Shown in pieces: positions 51,692 to 63,927 of a DNA stretch of 64,000 nt. How positions within the stretch are numbered: position 1 is the first letter of the stretch; each line of letters begins with the position of its first letter. The position numbers and the translations under genes were made by a program. The notes below the pieces were generated by a model. The model did no database searches. It saw nothing but the letters and a program-made list of their open reading frames with translations, and was not told where the DNA came from. The DNA lies in contig QQUU01000136.1 of NCBI GenBank assembly GCA_003385605.1, forward strand, positions 122,019 to 186,018, given 5' to 3'. The stretch comes from Bacteroidota bacterium. Its GTDB lineage: Bacteria; Bacteroidota; Bacteroidia; Flavobacteriales; Schleiferiaceae.

Positions 51692-52129
51692 ATGGCAAAA
51701 GAGGTTAGTAAAGTAGTAAAGCTTCAGGTCCGTGGTGGCCAAGCTAACCCTTCTCCTCCTGTAGGTCCAGCATTGGGTGCTGCGGGTGTCAACATCATGG
51801 AGTTCTGTAAGCAGTTTAATGCTCGTTCACAGGATAAAATGGGTCAGGTGTTGCCGGTAGTGATTTCTGTATACGCAGATAAGAGCTTCGACTTCATCGT
51901 AAAGACACCTCCAGCGGCGGTTCAATTGTTGGAAGCTGCAAAGATCAAGAAGGGATCATCAGAGCCTAACCGTAGTAAAGTTGCTAAAGTTACTTGGGAT
52001 GCTGTTCGCAAGATTGCAGAGGATAAAATGGTTGATTTGAACTGTTTTACCGTTGAATCAGCAATGTCTATGATTGCTGGTACTGCAAGAAGTATGGGTA
52101 TAACTGTTACAGGCGAGAAGCCGTTTTAA
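51692..52129 (+). CDS. rplK: 50S ribosomal protein uL11
   Basis: The 145-residue protein has the uL11 signatures [19 protein letters not shown] and [18 protein letters not shown]. It binds the GTPase-associated region of 23S rRNA. The 94-base gap after nusG shows no -7 box or hairpin that I trust. Confidence 0.97.
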   Translation: MAKEVSKVVKLQVRGGQANPSPPVGPALGAAGVNIMEFCKQFNARSQDKMGQVLPVVISVYADKSFDFIVKTPPAAVQLLEAAKIKKGSSEPNRSKVAKVTWDAVRKIAEDKMVDLNCFTVESAMSMIAGTARSMGITVTGEKPF

Positions 52130-52145
52130 TTAAAAGTTTGAAGCA

Positions 52146-52838
52146 ATGGCAAAATTGACGAAAAACATGAAAAACGCGCTCGCTAAACTTGAAAAGGGTA
52201 AAGTATACTCTGTAAGCGAAGCAGCGGCCTTAGTAAAAGAGGTAAACTGCACTAAGTTTGATGCATCTGTTAACTTAGCAGTTCGTTTGGGTGTAGACCC
52301 ACGTAAAGCAAACCAAATGGTTCGCGGCGTGGTAAGTCTTCCTCACGGAACTGGTAAGAGCGTACGTGTTTTGGCTTTAGTTACACCAGATAAGGTGGAA
52401 GAAGCAAAAGCAGCAGGTGCTGATTACGCGGGCCTTGATGAGTTCATCGAGAAAATCAAAGGTGGTTGGACGGACATTGACGTGATCGTTACAATGCCTT
52501 CAGTAATGGGTAAGATTGGACCTTTGGGTCGTGTATTAGGTCCTCGTGGCTTGATGCCGAATCCTAAGTCTGGTACCGTTACTATGGACGTAGCTAAAGC
52601 CGTAGGTGAAGTAAAAGCCGGTAAGATTGACTTTAAAGTAGATCGTTACGGTATTGTTCACGCAGCGGTAGGTAAGGTATCTTTTGACGCAGCGAAGATT
52701 CAAGAGAATGCTGAAGAATTGATCAGAACATTGAACAAACTCAAGCCATCAGCGGCTAAGGGTACGTACATGAAATCTGTTTACATTTCTTCAACAATGT
52801 CTCCGGGTATTGCTGTAGATGCTAAGTCAGTTTCATAA
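52146..52838 (+). CDS. rplA: 50S ribosomal protein uL1
   Basis: The 230-residue protein has the uL1 signature [20 protein letters not shown] and [13 protein letters not shown]. uL1 forms the mobile stalk at the E site and in many bacteria represses its own operon by binding the leader mRNA. It follows rplK by 16 bases. Confidence 0.97.
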   Translation: MAKLTKNMKNALAKLEKGKVYSVSEAAALVKEVNCTKFDASVNLAVRLGVDPRKANQMVRGVVSLPHGTGKSVRVLALVTPDKVEEAKAAGADYAGLDEFIEKIKGGWTDIDVIVTMPSVMGKIGPLGRVLGPRGLMPNPKSGTVTMDVAKAVGEVKAGKIDFKVDRYGIVHAAVGKVSFDAAKIQENAEELIRTLNKLKPSAAKGTYMKSVYISSTMSPGIAVDAKSVS

Positions 52839-52858
52839 TCTTAAACGAGGAAAGCATC

Positions 52859-53380
52859 ATGACAAGAGAAGAGAAACTTACTCAAATTGAAGAGCTAACA
52901 ACCATTCTTAACGATACTCCAACAATTTATTTGGCGGATATCGAAGCATTGGATGCAGATACAACTTCTAGCTTGCGTAGAGCGAGCTTTGGTAAAGGTA
53001 TCAAGCTGACAGTCGTTAAGAACACGTTGCTCAAGAGAGCTATGGATGCGTCTGAGAAAGACTTTGATGGTCTTTACGACGTATTGAAAGGAAACACTAG
53101 TATTATGCTTGCTGAAGCTGGTAACGCTCCTGCGAAACTCATTAAAGAGTTCCGTAAGAAGAACGATAAGCCAGTTTTGAAAGGCGCTTGGATTGAAGAA
53201 AGCGTTTACGTAGGTGATGAAAACTTGGAAATGTTAACTGCAATCAAGTCTAAAGAAGAGTTGATTGGAGATGTATTGACATTGCTCCAGAGCCCTGCGA
53301 AAAACGTTGTTTCTGCACTTCAAAGTGCCGGTGGAAGCCTTGCTGGTCTCCTAAAAACTTTGGAAGAGCGCAACGCGTAA
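52859..53380 (+). CDS. rplJ: 50S ribosomal protein uL10
   Basis: The 173-residue protein MTREEKLTQIEELTTIL matches uL10 with the N-terminal rRNA-binding domain (VVKNTLLKRAM) and the C-terminal helix that carries bL12 dimers. A GAGGA about 10 bases before the ATG is a weak, possibly chance, Shine-Dalgarno match. Confidence 0.96.
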   Translation: MTREEKLTQIEELTTILNDTPTIYLADIEALDADTTSSLRRASFGKGIKLTVVKNTLLKRAMDASEKDFDGLYDVLKGNTSIMLAEAGNAPAKLIKEFRKKNDKPVLKGAWIEESVYVGDENLEMLTAIKSKEELIGDVLTLLQSPAKNVVSALQSAGGSLAGLLKTLEERNA

Positions 53381-53431
53381 TTCCTTGAATAACAAATAAC
53401 TAAGAATTAAACTTTTTAAATTTTACTAAAA

Positions 53432-53809
53432 ATGGCTGATATCAAAGAATTGGGCGATGCTCTAGTAAACTTGACAGTTAAAGAAGTATCTGAATTGGCA
53501 GATTACTTGAAAGAAGAATATGGCATCGAGCCGGCTGCTGCTGCAGTAGCTGTTGCTGGTCCTGCAGCTGGCGGCGAAGCTGGTGGTGGCGACGAGCAAA
53601 CTGAGTTCGACGTAATCTTGAAGGCTGCTGGTGGTTCTAAACTTGCTGTAGTTAAGCTTGTTAAGGAAATGACTGGACTTGGCTTGAAAGAAGCGAAAGA
53701 AAAAGTAGATAGCGCACCTGCTGCATTGAAGGAAGGCGTATCAAAAGACGAAGCAGACGCTTTGAAAGCACAGCTTGAAGAGGCTGGCGCTGAAGTTGAG
53801 ATCAAGTAA
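53432..53809 (+). CDS. rplL: 50S ribosomal protein bL12
   Basis: The 125-residue acidic, alanine-rich protein has the N-terminal dimerisation helix, an Ala/Gly hinge (about 34-50) and the globular C-terminal domain with [20 protein letters not shown]. It recruits translation factors. Confidence 0.97.
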   Translation: MADIKELGDALVNLTVKEVSELADYLKEEYGIEPAAAAVAVAGPAAGGEAGGGDEQTEFDVILKAAGGSKLAVVKLVKEMTGLGLKEAKEKVDSAPAALKEGVSKDEADALKAQLEEAGAEVEIK

Positions 53810-53831
53810 TTGATCAACTGCTAGGTTATCC

Positions 53832-53876
53832 GGTTTAGGTCTTTGGGGAGGTCCCCTTAGACCTAAACCTTTTTGT
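53832..53876 (+). terminator. terminator/attenuator hairpin between rplL and rpoB
   Basis: GGTTTAGGTCT (53832-53842) pairs perfectly with AGACCTAAACC (53859-53869), and inside it GGGG and CCCC add four pairs around AGGT. CTTTTTGTG follows. The hairpin lies 25 bases before the rpoB ATG and resembles the partial terminator known between rplL and rpoB in E. coli. Confidence 0.8.
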
Positions 53877-53900
53877 GTTTAATTAACATTTTGGGCTGAA

Positions 53901-56900
53901 ATGGTAAACCAAATTAATGCTCCACAGGAGCGAATCAACTTCTCATCAACTGCTATTAAGACGGCATTCCCGGACTTTCTAGACATTCAGTTGAAGAGTT
54001 TTATGGACTTCTTCCAGATTGAGACGAAGCCATCAGAAAGATCAGAAGAAGGTCTTCACCGCGTATTTGCGGAAAATTTCCCTATTTCGGATTCAAGAAA
54101 CAACTTTGTTCTTGAGTTCTTGGACTACTTTGTAGATCCACCGCGTTATTCAGAGCGCGAATGTATCGAGCGTGGCTTGACATTCTGTGTTCCATTGAAG
54201 GCGCGTCTAAAATTGTACTGTACGGATCCAGAGCACGAAGATTTTGAAACAATTGTTCAAGACGTGTATCTCGGGACCATTCCTTATATGTCTCCACGAG
54301 GCACCTTTATTGTAAACGGTGCTGAGCGTATTATTGTGAGCCAGTTGCACCGTTCACCAGGTGTTTTCTTCGGTCAGTCGTACCATGCAAACGGAACAAA
54401 ACTCTATTCAGCCCGTATTATTCCGTTTAAAGGATCTTGGATTGAATTCGCTACGGATATCAATCAAGTGATGTATGCATACATCGACCGTAAGAAAAAG
54501 TTGCCTGTGACGACGCTACTGCGTTCTATCGGTTACGAAAGAGACAAAGACATTCTCGAAATCTTTGACCTTGCAGAAGAAGTTAAGGTGAGCAAAGCTG
54601 CGCTTAAGCGCTCTATTGGTCGCAAACTTGCTGCGAGAGTATTGAAGACGTGGATTGAAGATTTCGTAGATGAGGATACAGGTGAAGTTGTATCTATCGA
54701 GCGTAACGAGGTTATTTTGGACCGCGATACGATTCTAGATAAAGAACACACTGAAGAAATCCTTGATGCTGAAGTAAATACTATTCTTCTTCACAAAGAA
54801 GATATCGCTTCTTCAGATTTCGCAATCATCCACAACACCCTTCAGAAGGATCCAACAAATACGGAGAAAGAGGCTGTAGAGCACATCTACCGTCAGTTGC
54901 GTAACGCGGAACCGCCTGATGAAGAAACAGCTCGTGGTATTATCGACAAATTGTTCTTCTCTGAGCAGCGTTACTCTCTGGGTGAGGTAGGTCGTTACCG
55001 TTTGAACAAGAAATTGTACGAAGGTTCTGATGAAGATTCTCAGGTATTGACAAAAGGCGATATCATTGAAATCATCAAGCGCTTGATTGAGTTGATTAAC
55101 TCTAAGGCAGAGATTGATGATATCGACCACTTGAGTAACCGTCGTGTACGTACGGTAGGTGAGCAGATGGCAAACCAGTTCGGTGTAGGCCTTGCTCGTA
55201 TGGCGCGTACAATTCGTGAGCGTATGAACGTTCGTGATAACGAGGTATTTACTCCAATTGATTTGATCAACGCGAAGACATTGTCTTCAGTGATTAATTC
55301 TTTCTTTGGTACCAACCAGCTTAGCCAGTTCATGGACCAGACCAACCCATTGTCTGAAATCACGCACAAGCGTCGTCTTTCAGCCTTAGGTCCTGGTGGT
55401 CTTTCTCGTGAGCGTGCAGGTTTCGAGGTTCGTGATGTTCACTACACGCACTACGGTCGTCTGTGTCCTATCGAAACTCCTGAAGGTCCTAACATTGGTT
55501 TGATTTCTTCACTTTGTGTATATGCCAAAGTGAACTCTATGGGATTCATCGAAACACCTTACCGCAAAGTTGAAGAAGGTAAAGTTGTTGTTGATGAAGC
55601 ACCGCAATACTTAAGTGCAGAAGAAGAGGAAGCGAAAGTTATCGCTCAGGCGAATGCTCCAATCAGCCCAGACGGAACATTCATTAATGAGAAGGTAAAA
55701 GTTCGCGAGGAAGGTGACTTCCCAGTTGTTGAGCCTACGACCATTGATTTCATGGACGTTGCGCCAAACCAGATTGCTTCTATTTCTGCATCCCTCATTC
55801 CGTTCCTTGAGCACGATGATGCAAACCGTGCATTGATGGGATCGAACATGATGCGTCAGGCCGTACCACTATTGCGTCCTGAAGCACCAATCGTTGGTAC
55901 TGGTCTTGAAAGACAAGTAGCTACAGATTCTCGTGTATTGATCAACTCTGAAGGAGCAGGTACTGTTGAGTACGTAGATTCTATGCAGATCCAAATCCGT
56001 TACGACCGTAGCGAAGAAGATCGCGCAATAAGCTTCGAAGAAGATGTGAAGACGTACCATTTGGTGAAGTTCCAGAAGACCAACCAAGGAACAACAATCA
56101 ACTTGAAGCCTATCGTGAAGAAAGGCGATCGTGTTGAGTTCGGTCAAGTACTGTGTGAAGGATACGCAACACAGAAAGGTGAACTAGCCTTGGGTCGTAA
56201 CATGCTTGTGTCATTTATGCCTTGGAAAGGGTACAACTTTGAGGATGCGATTGTAATCTCAGAGCGTGTAGTACGTGAAGACATCTTTACTTCTATCCAC
56301 ATTGACGAGTACTCTTTGGAAGTACGTGATACGAAATTGGGTGCGGAAGAATTGACAGCTGATATTCCAAACGTTAGTGAGGAAGCGACTAAAGACCTTG
56401 ACGAGAACGGTATTATCCGTGTTGGTGCTGAAATTAAGCCAGGTGATATTCTCATCGGTAAGATCACACCTAAAGGAGAGAGTGATCCTTCGCCAGAAGA
56501 GAAACTTCTTCGCGCCATCTTCGGTGATAAGGCCGGTGACGTAAAAGATGCTTCATTGAAAGCTTCTCCATCATTGAATGGTGTAGTGATCGATAAGAAG
56601 TTGTTTACGCGTTTGGTTAAGGACAAGCGTCAGCGTGCTGAAGACAAAGAAGAAATTGCACAACTCGATCTTGAAATGGCTGCTGAATTGGCAGAATTGA
56701 AGTCGATTTTCGTTTCTAAATTGAGCGCTTTGGTTCAGGGTAAGACTTCTCAAGGTGTCATCAACGACCTTAACGAGGATGTAATTCCTAAGGGAACGAA
56801 GTTTACGTTGAAAGCGTTGAACGCAATTGAAGATTACAGTCGTATTGTAGGTGGTAAGTGGACAACGGATAGTGTTCGCAACGACAAAATTGATACGCTA

Positions 56901-57719
56901 ATTCATAATTACAAGATTCGAGTAAATGATATCCAAGGTGCTTACCGTCGTAAGCGTTTTGCCATCACAGTAGGTGATGAACTACCGGCAGGTATCGTGA
57001 AATTGGCCAAGGTATATATCGCTAAGAAGCGCAAGCTGAAAGTGGGTGATAAAATGGCAGGTCGTCACGGTAACAAAGGTATCGTTGCGAGAATCGTTCG
57101 TGATGAAGATATGCCGTTCTTGGAAGATGGAACTCCAGTGGATATCGTATTGAACCCACTAGGTGTACCTTCTCGTATGAACATCGGTCAGATTTATGAA
57201 ACTGTACTAGGTTGGGCAGGTAGAAAACTCGATAAGAACTTTGCTACTCCAATCTTTGACGGTGCGTCACTTGATGATATCTCTTCGTATGTGAGCGAGG
57301 CAGGACTTCCTGAGTTCGGTCACACACAATTGTACGATGGAGGTACTGGTGAGCCGTTTGATCAAAGAGCAACGGTAGGTATTATCTACATGTTGAAACT
57401 AGGTCACATGGTTGATGATAAGATGCACGCTCGTTCTATTGGTCCATACTCATTGATTACACAGCAACCGTTGGGTGGTAAAGCTCAGTTTGGTGGTCAG
57501 CGTTTCGGTGAGATGGAGGTATGGGCACTTGAGGCCTTCGGTGCTGCTAACATCTTGCGTGAGATCCTCACTGTGAAATCGGATGACGTTATTGGTCGTG
57601 CGAAGACATACGAGGCAATCGTGAAAGGTGAGCGTATGCCGACTCCAGGTATCCCAGAATCATTCAATGTATTGCTACATGAATTGAAAGGTTTAGGATT
57701 GAAAGTAACGTTGGACTAA
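53901..57719 (+). CDS. rpoB: RNA polymerase beta subunit
   Basis: The 1,272-residue protein matches bacterial RpoB in order: N-terminal lobe, the rifampicin region with [61 protein letters not shown], and the C-terminal [21 protein letters not shown] that meets beta-prime. The rifampicin-site residues look wild type (Ser in RRLSAL, Asp in FMDQ, His in THKRRL). Confidence 0.98.
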   Translation: MVNQINAPQERINFSSTAIKTAFPDFLDIQLKSFMDFFQIETKPSERSEEGLHRVFAENFPISDSRNNFVLEFLDYFVDPPRYSERECIERGLTFCVPLKARLKLYCTDPEHEDFETIVQDVYLGTIPYMSPRGTFIVNGAERIIVSQLHRSPGVFFGQSYHANGTKLYSARIIPFKGSWIEFATDINQVMYAYIDRKKKLPVTTLLRSIGYERDKDILEIFDLAEEVKVSKAALKRSIGRKLAARVLKTWIEDFVDEDTGEVVSIERNEVILDRDTILDKEHTEEILDAEVNTILLHKEDIASSDFAIIHNTLQKDPTNTEKEAVEHIYRQLRNAEPPDEETARGIIDKLFFSEQRYSLGEVGRYRLNKKLYEGSDEDSQVLTKGDIIEIIKRLIELINSKAEIDDIDHLSNRRVRTVGEQMANQFGVGLARMARTIRERMNVRDNEVFTPIDLINAKTLSSVINSFFGTNQLSQFMDQTNPLSEITHKRRLSALGPGGLSRERAGFEVRDVHYTHYGRLCPIETPEGPNIGLISSLCVYAKVNSMGFIETPYRKVEEGKVVVDEAPQYLSAEEEEAKVIAQANAPISPDGTFINEKVKVREEGDFPVVEPTTIDFMDVAPNQIASISASLIPFLEHDDANRALMGSNMMRQAVPLLRPEAPIVGTGLERQVATDSRVLINSEGAGTVEYVDSMQIQIRYDRSEEDRAISFEEDVKTYHLVKFQKTNQGTTINLKPIVKKGDRVEFGQVLCEGYATQKGELALGRNMLVSFMPWKGYNFEDAIVISERVVREDIFTSIHIDEYSLEVRDTKLGAEELTADIPNVSEEATKDLDENGIIRVGAEIKPGDILIGKITPKGESDPSPEEKLLRAIFGDKAGDVKDASLKASPSLNGVVIDKKLFTRLVKDKRQRAEDKEEIAQLDLEMAAELAELKSIFVSKLSALVQGKTSQGVINDLNEDVIPKGTKFTLKALNAIEDYSRIVGGKWTTDSVRNDKIDTLIHNYKIRVNDIQGAYRRKRFAITVGDELPAGIVKLAKVYIAKKRKLKVGDKMAGRHGNKGIVARIVRDEDMPFLEDGTPVDIVLNPLGVPSRMNIGQIYETVLGWAGRKLDKNFATPIFDGASLDDISSYVSEAGLPEFGHTQLYDGGTGEPFDQRATVGIIYMLKLGHMVDDKMHARSIGPYSLITQQPLGGKAQFGGQRFGEMEVWALEAFGAANILREILTVKSDDVIGRAKTYEAIVKGERMPTPGIPESFNVLLHELKGLGLKVTLD

Positions 57720-57730
57720 AAAATGAATAA

Positions 57731-57758
57731 TCCCTGAGGCTTCGGCCTCGGGTTTTAA
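57731..57758 (+). terminator. terminator-like TTCG hairpin between rpoB and rpoC
   Basis: CCTGAGGC (57733-57740) and GCCTCGGG (57745-57752) pair with one wobble around TTCG, then TTTTAATA. The tail is short for a strong terminator. It lies in the 51-base rpoB-rpoC gap, so it may tune or process the transcript. Confidence 0.6.
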
Positions 57759-57770
57759 TACAATCGCATT

Positions 57771-60700
57771 ATGGCTCTAAGAAAAAGCGATAAAAATCAA
57801 AACAGCGCATTCAACAAGATTACAATCTCGTTGACTGCCCCAGAAACCATCCTTGAAAACAGTCATGGAGAGGTTTTGAAACCAGAAACAATCAACTACC
57901 GTACGCACAAACCAGAGCGTGATGGTCTCTTCTGTGAGCGCATCTTCGGTCCTGTTAAGGATTACGAGTGTGCTTGTGGTAAGTACAAGCGTATCCGTTA
58001 CAAGGGTATTGTTTGTGACCGTTGTGGTGTTGAGGTGACTGAAAAGAAAGTACGTCGTGACCGTGTAGGACACATCTCTTTGGTGGTTCCTGTCGTTCAC
58101 ATTTGGTACTTCCGTTCGTTGCCAAATAAAATTGGTTACCTATTGGGATTGCCGTCTAAAAAATTAGACATGGTGATTTACTACGAGCGTTATGTCGTCA
58201 TCCAAGCAGGTAATGCAGTGGATAATGAGGGTAACCCGCTAGAGCGCATGCAGTTCTTGACTGAAGACGAGTACTTGGATGCAATGGAGCGTTTGCCAAT
58301 CGAGAACCAGTACTTGGAAGATTCTGATCCAAACAAATTCATTGCCAAAATGGGTGCTGAAGCAGTTCAAGCGCTTCTAGGTACGCTTGATTTGGATGAG
58401 TTGTCCTACCAGTTGCGCCATAAGGCCAACACGGAAACTTCTCAGCAGCGTAAGCAAGAAGCGTTGAAGCGTCTACAAGTTGTAGAGAGCTTGCGTGATG
58501 CAAATTCGCGTATTGAGAACAACCCAGAGTGGATGGTGATGAGCGTAGTTCCAGTGATTCCACCAGAACTTCGTCCATTGGTACCGCTAGACGGTGGTCG
58601 TTTCGCAACATCAGATTTGAATGATCTGTACCGTCGTGTAATTATCCGTAACAACCGTTTGAAGCGTCTTCTTGAAATCAAGGCACCAGAGGTGATCTTG
58701 AGAAATGAGAAACGTATGCTTCAGGAATCTGTAGATAGTCTCTTCGACAACACTCGTAAGTCGTCTGCAGTGAAGACAGAAAGCAACCGTCCTTTGAAAT
58801 CACTTTCAGATTCATTGAAAGGTAAGCAAGGTCGTTTCCGTCAAAACCTATTGGGTAAGCGTGTGGATTACTCAGCACGTTCGGTAATTGTTGTAGGTCC
58901 AGAATTGAAACTACACGAATGTGGTCTTCCTAAGAACATGGCTGCAGAGCTTTACAAGCCGTTCATCGTACGTAAGTTGATTGAAAGAGGTATTGTGAAG
59001 ACTGTGAAGTCTGGTAAGAAGATCATTGATCGTCGTGACCCAGTTGTTTGGGATATCCTAGAAAACGTGATGAAAGGTCATCCGGTACTATTGAACCGTG
59101 CACCGACCCTTCACCGTTTGGGTATCCAAGCGTTCCAGCCGAAGCTTATTGAGGGTAAGGCAATCCAATTGCACCCGCTAGCGTGTACGGCATTTAACGC
59201 GGATTTCGATGGTGACCAGATGGCTGTTCACTTGCCGCTAGGTCCAGCTGCGATCTTGGAAGCGCAAGTATTGATGCTCGCATCTCACAACATCTTGAAC
59301 CCTGCAAACGGTTCGCCTATTGCAGTTCCTTCGCAGGATATGGTATTGGGTCTATATTACATGACCAAATCCATGAAGAATACTAAGGACATGCCTGTAA
59401 GAGGTGAGGGAATGGTATTCTATTCTCCTGAAGAAGTGGGAATCGCTTTGAATGAAGGCGCTGTCGATCTGCATGCTCAGATTAAGATTAAGGGGCGTGT
59501 TGAGCAAGAAGATGGTTCTATGAAGATGGAATTCATCGAGACCACGGTAGGTCGTGTATTGTTTAACCAAGCAGTTCCAGAGCGCGTACCTTACATCAAC
59601 CAAGTACTTACTAAGAAAGCGTTGCGTGGTATCATCGCTGATGTCTTGAAGAAGACAGATGTGCCTTCAACTGCGAAATTCTTAGATGATATTAAGTCCA
59701 TGGGTTACGGCCGTGCATTCCGCGGTGGTCTATCGTTCTCATTGAATGATATCCGTATCCCTGATGCTAAGCAAAAATTGATCTCTGAAGCTTCGGAAGA
59801 AGTAGAGGGCATTTTCGCTTCATACAACATGGGTCTAATCACCAATAACGAACGTTACAACCAGGTAATTGACGTTTGGACCAACACTAATGCTCGTTTG
59901 ACGCAAGAGGCGATGAGTACGTTGATCAACGACCGTCAAGGTTTTAACCCAATCTACATGATGCTTGATTCTGGAGCACGTGGTTCTAAAGAGCAGATTC
60001 GTCAGCTCTCTGGTATGCGTGGTCTGATGGCTAAGCCACAGAAATCAGGTTCTGCAGGTGGTGAGATTATTGAAAACCCGATTATATCGAACTTTAAGGA
60101 AGGGCTATCCATCCTTGAGTACTTTATCTCTACGCACGGTGCACGTAAAGGTCTTGCTGATACGGCATTGAAAACGGCGGATGCTGGTTACTTGACGCGT
60201 CGTCTACACGATGTTGCTCAGGACGTAGTTGTAAACGAGGTAGATTGTGGCACATTGCGTGGTTTGGAAGTAACTGCACTGAAGAAGAGCGAAGAGATCG
60301 TAGAAACGCTTGCTGAGCGTATTATCGGTCGTGTTTCTTTGAACGACGTTGTTGATCCATTGTCTGACGAAGTATACATCGAAGCAGGTGAACTCATTAC
60401 AGAGGAGATTGCCAACAAGATTGATGCATCTGCCATCGAAACTGTCGAAGTACGCTCTCCATTGACATGTGCTACCAAGCGCGGTATTTGTGAGAAGTGT
60501 TACGGTACTAACCTCGCTACCAATAAGGGCGCGCAGCAAGGTGATTCAGTAGGTGTAATTGCAGCACAATCTATTGGTGAGCCGGGTACACAGTTGACAC
60601 TACGTACCTTCCACGTTGGGGGTACTGCAGGTAACGTATCTGAAGAGAACAAGATCCTTGCGAAATTCGCTGGTAAGATTGAATTAGAGGATGTTCGTAC

Positions 60701-62060
60701 AGTAGATAATGAAGATGGCGATAAGATTGTAATTGGTCGTACTGGAGAAATGCGTTTGGTTGATGTGAAGACTGGCCGCACAGTAATGACTAACAACATT
60801 CCTTACGGTGGTATCCTGAAAGTGAAAAATGGTCAAAAAGTGAAGAAAGACGCTGAGATCGTTCAATGGGATCCGTACAATGCCGTAATCATCTCGGAAG
60901 CACCAGGTAAGATTGCTTACAAGGATATTATCCAAGGAACTACATATAAAGTAGAGATTGATGAGCAAACTGGTTTCCAAGACAAGGTAATTTCAGAAAA
61001 CCGTAACCGTAAGTTGATTCCAACCATCCAGGTAATGGACGGTGACGGAAACGAAGTGAAGCACTACACATTGCCTGTAGGTGCACACTTGATGGTTGAA
61101 GAAGGTGAGGAAATCCCTGCAGGTAAGATTCTTGTTAAGATTGCTCGTAAGAGTGCGAAGGCAGGTGATATTACCGGTGGTCTTCCACGTGTAACAGAAT
61201 TATTCGAAGCTCGTAACCCATCGAATCCAGCAGTTGTTGCTGCCATCGACGGTATCGTGAGCTACGGTAAGATCAAGCGTGGTAACCGTGAGATCATCAT
61301 CGAAAGCCGTACTGGTGAGGTGAAGAAGTACTTGATCAACTTGAGCAAGCAGATCCTCGTTCAGGAGAACGACTTCGTGAAAGCGGGTACGCCACTTTCT
61401 GATGGTGCAATTACACCAAACGATATCCTAGCGATTAAAGGTCCTACTGCAGTACAGTCGTACTTGGTAAACGAGATCCAGGAGGTATACCGTCTTCAGG
61501 GTGTAAAAATCAACGATAAGCACTTCGAGGTGATCGTTCGTCAGATGATGCGTAAGGTGAAAATTCAAGATACAGGGGATACCTTGTTCTTGGAAGGAAA
61601 CCTAGTACACGCAGTAGATTTCATCGAGGAGAACGACAATATCTTCGGAATGAAGGTTGTTGAAGACGCTGGAGAAAGCGAGAACTTGAAAGTTGGTCAA
61701 ATCATCAGCTCTCGTGACTTGCGTGATGAGAACAGCATCTTGACTCGTGAAGACAAGGCACTTGTAACAGCACGTGATGCACGTCCTGCTACGGCTGCGC
61801 CAGTACTTCAGGGTATTACTAGAGCGTCTCTACAGACTAAATCGTTCATCTCTGCGGCATCGTTCCAGGAGACTACGAAAGTATTGAACGAAGCAGCTGT
61901 AAACGCGAAGGAGGATACTCTAGAAGGTTTGAAAGAGAACGTTATTGTTGGTCACTTGATCCCTGCAGGTACTGGTCTGAAGAAATACCGCTCAACGCTG
62001 GTAGGTTCCAAAGAAGAGTACGAGCAGATGCAAGAAACGCTAAGCGTAGACGTAGAATAA
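57771..62060 (+). CDS. rpoC: RNA polymerase beta-prime subunit
   Basis: The 1,429-residue protein has the first zinc site ([23 protein letters not shown]), the catalytic NADFDGDQM loop with three Mg-binding Asp residues, the bridge-helix/trigger-loop area, a second zinc site ([15 protein letters not shown]) and [16 protein letters not shown]. It ends at a normal C-terminus, followed 16 bases later by the DUF3467 gene. Confidence 0.98.
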   Translation: MALRKSDKNQNSAFNKITISLTAPETILENSHGEVLKPETINYRTHKPERDGLFCERIFGPVKDYECACGKYKRIRYKGIVCDRCGVEVTEKKVRRDRVGHISLVVPVVHIWYFRSLPNKIGYLLGLPSKKLDMVIYYERYVVIQAGNAVDNEGNPLERMQFLTEDEYLDAMERLPIENQYLEDSDPNKFIAKMGAEAVQALLGTLDLDELSYQLRHKANTETSQQRKQEALKRLQVVESLRDANSRIENNPEWMVMSVVPVIPPELRPLVPLDGGRFATSDLNDLYRRVIIRNNRLKRLLEIKAPEVILRNEKRMLQESVDSLFDNTRKSSAVKTESNRPLKSLSDSLKGKQGRFRQNLLGKRVDYSARSVIVVGPELKLHECGLPKNMAAELYKPFIVRKLIERGIVKTVKSGKKIIDRRDPVVWDILENVMKGHPVLLNRAPTLHRLGIQAFQPKLIEGKAIQLHPLACTAFNADFDGDQMAVHLPLGPAAILEAQVLMLASHNILNPANGSPIAVPSQDMVLGLYYMTKSMKNTKDMPVRGEGMVFYSPEEVGIALNEGAVDLHAQIKIKGRVEQEDGSMKMEFIETTVGRVLFNQAVPERVPYINQVLTKKALRGIIADVLKKTDVPSTAKFLDDIKSMGYGRAFRGGLSFSLNDIRIPDAKQKLISEASEEVEGIFASYNMGLITNNERYNQVIDVWTNTNARLTQEAMSTLINDRQGFNPIYMMLDSGARGSKEQIRQLSGMRGLMAKPQKSGSAGGEIIENPIISNFKEGLSILEYFISTHGARKGLADTALKTADAGYLTRRLHDVAQDVVVNEVDCGTLRGLEVTALKKSEEIVETLAERIIGRVSLNDVVDPLSDEVYIEAGELITEEIANKIDASAIETVEVRSPLTCATKRGICEKCYGTNLATNKGAQQGDSVGVIAAQSIGEPGTQLTLRTFHVGGTAGNVSEENKILAKFAGKIELEDVRTVDNEDGDKIVIGRTGEMRLVDVKTGRTVMTNNIPYGGILKVKNGQKVKKDAEIVQWDPYNAVIISEAPGKIAYKDIIQGTTYKVEIDEQTGFQDKVISENRNRKLIPTIQVMDGDGNEVKHYTLPVGAHLMVEEGEEIPAGKILVKIARKSAKAGDITGGLPRVTELFEARNPSNPAVVAAIDGIVSYGKIKRGNREIIIESRTGEVKKYLINLSKQILVQENDFVKAGTPLSDGAITPNDILAIKGPTAVQSYLVNEIQEVYRLQGVKINDKHFEVIVRQMMRKVKIQDTGDTLFLEGNLVHAVDFIEENDNIFGMKVVEDAGESENLKVGQIISSRDLRDENSILTREDKALVTARDARPATAAPVLQGITRASLQTKSFISAASFQETTKVLNEAAVNAKEDTLEGLKENVIVGHLIPAGTGLKKYRSTLVGSKEEYEQMQETLSVDVE

Positions 62061-62076
62061 TTTTAGGCAGGTAACT

Positions 62077-62385
62077 ATGGCTGATCAGAAAGAAGGACAG
62101 ATCAACATCGAGTTGAGCGAAGAAATGGCGCAAGGGGTATACAGCAACTTGGTCGCAATTAATCACAGCCCAACAGAGTTTGTTTTGGATTTCATTCAGA
62201 TGATGCCTGGTGTGCCGAAGGCGAAGGTACAGTCTAGAGTCATCCTGACTCCAGAGCATGCCAAGCGTTTGCTAGGTGCTTTGAATGACAATGTTAGTCG
62301 CTATGAACAGAACTTCGGGAATGTTCAGACGCACGAACCGCCGCAGGTACCGTTGAACTTTGGTGGACCTACAGGTGAAGCTTAA
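62077..62385 (+). CDS. DUF3467 protein
   Basis: The 102-residue protein matches DUF3467 with INIELSEEMAQGVYSNLVAI, FVLDFIQMMPGV and SRVILTPEHAKRLLGALNDN. Its role is not known. The position just after rpoC is common in Bacteroidota genomes. It is cotranscribed with rpoBC and followed by a terminator. Confidence 0.88.
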   Translation: MADQKEGQINIELSEEMAQGVYSNLVAINHSPTEFVLDFIQMMPGVPKAKVQSRVILTPEHAKRLLGALNDNVSRYEQNFGNVQTHEPPQVPLNFGGPTGEA

Positions 62386-62408
62386 ATGAAATTTTAAGAT
62401 TTTATATG

Positions 62409-62438
62409 AACCCTCGGCACCCGCCGAGGGTTTTTTAT
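62409..62438 (+). terminator. intrinsic terminator of the rpoBC-DUF3467 operon
   Basis: CCCTCGGC (62411-62418) and GCCGAGGG (62423-62430) form a perfect 8-bp stem with a 4-base loop and a TTTTTT tail, ending about 20 bases before the next start codon. Confidence 0.88.
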
Positions 62439-62459
62439 TTTAGTAGATATCAATTGATT

Positions 62460-63911
62460 ATGAAAAACCTCTACCTCAGTTTATCCCTTTTGCTAGGAAT
62501 AACCTTGCATGCACAGATTTACCAGGGATCCACTTCTTTAGGATCCACGATGACTTTGGACGTTACCCTGAATACCAATACAGATTCGGTTGATGTAGAA
62601 ATCAGTGGTCCAGCTTCGGGATACTTTGCTGTGGGGTTCGGGGGTACAGGCATGAACGGTACTTACATCATGCTCGTGAATTCTAACGGAACAGTTAAAG
62701 AGCGAAAACTGGGACAGTGGAACGGCGGATCAACTTTGAGTTCATCTATTTCCTACAGTGCTATAACCTCAAGTGGAACGCGAACGGCTTATATCGAAAG
62801 AGCGCGTATAGGTGCTTCAACCAATCATTATACTTTCCCGGCTAACGGAGGCTCTATTGCGCTCATTTGGGCGAAAGGAGGTACATCCTTTGGCAATCAT
62901 GGGAGTTCGAATCGAGGATTCGGCTCAATCAACTTGATCAATCAGTGCAATATTGCAACAACGACATTAACTCCCCAGAGTATTTGTCCGGGAGATTCGG
63001 TGCAAATCTTTGGACAATGGATCAGCCAGCCAGGTACTTATTCAGATACCCTAGTAACTGCCATAGGTTGTGATTCAGTTCTTGAACAAAGCGTACAGTA
63101 TACCCCTGCAATAGTAAATACATTACCATCCTTGAGTATATGCCAAGGAGACAGCGTTCAAATCTTTGGAACCTGGATTTCGACAGCAACAACGTTGTAT
63201 GACTCTTTGTCGACTCCAGCTGGCTGTGATTCAGTCGTGGCGCAAGAAGTTCTAGTAAATGCCACAGTAAGTAATACCATCGCTGCTGCAGGACTATGTG
63301 CTGGAGATAGTGTATTCTATTTAGATGCGTGGCGTACAGATACAGGTTCGGTGGTTTACAATGGGTTGACAGCATTGGGCTGTGATTCTATGGTCACTGG
63401 TAGGGTAGAGTACTTGCCCACGGTGGATACGGGATCTGTTTGGCTCGCGCCAATGGTTGATGCAAGTATGTATGTAGGTACTGACATAGGTGCAACTTAT
63501 TACTGGTTCAACTGTAATACGGGCGCCTTTGTGGATACCACCATGGGTGCAGATACTTTGAATCCAGGCAATGAGTTCTTACAAGCGCCTGATACAGGCT
63601 ATTATGCTGCGATTATAGCGAAGCCAGGGTTCTGTTCGGACACTTCGGCGTGTAAGTACTACTACGTGAATGTTCCGGAATATGAGACGGGTGTTTCACT
63701 TCGTCCAATTCCAGCAAGCACCGCCCTTCAAATTTCATTGGATCAGCTCAGCGGCACATTGAATTACGAAGTGCTCGATATCTCTGGGAAGCTCATTGCT
63801 CGTGGAACCTTCCAAAGTGTACAATCGACTATAGATGTTTCCGGTTATGCCTCAGGTATGTACTTATTGCGACTGCAGGATGGAAGGACCCTTAAATTCA
63901 TAAAGGAGTAG
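62460..63911 (+). CDS. DOMON-like secreted protein with GCDSV repeats and T9SS sorting domain
   Basis: From ATG 62460 the product has 483 residues. An earlier in-frame start lies inside the terminator. A signal peptide (MKNLYLSLSLLLGITLHAQ) leads into a DOMON-like domain (about 22-155, ASGYFAVGFGG), then three repeats with the pattern ICxGDSVxxxGxW...GCDSV (about 165-310), a lower-complexity stretch with aromatic-rich strands, and a C-terminal T9SS type A sorting domain (LRPIPASTALQIS ... YASGMYLLRLQDG). DOMON domains bind haem or sugars; the ligand is not known here. Confidence 0.82.
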   Translation: MKNLYLSLSLLLGITLHAQIYQGSTSLGSTMTLDVTLNTNTDSVDVEISGPASGYFAVGFGGTGMNGTYIMLVNSNGTVKERKLGQWNGGSTLSSSISYSAITSSGTRTAYIERARIGASTNHYTFPANGGSIALIWAKGGTSFGNHGSSNRGFGSINLINQCNIATTTLTPQSICPGDSVQIFGQWISQPGTYSDTLVTAIGCDSVLEQSVQYTPAIVNTLPSLSICQGDSVQIFGTWISTATTLYDSLSTPAGCDSVVAQEVLVNATVSNTIAAAGLCAGDSVFYLDAWRTDTGSVVYNGLTALGCDSMVTGRVEYLPTVDTGSVWLAPMVDASMYVGTDIGATYYWFNCNTGAFVDTTMGADTLNPGNEFLQAPDTGYYAAIIAKPGFCSDTSACKYYYVNVPEYETGVSLRPIPASTALQISLDQLSGTLNYEVLDISGKLIARGTFQSVQSTIDVSGYASGMYLLRLQDGRTLKFIKE

Positions 63912-63927
63912 AAACATATAGACCAAA

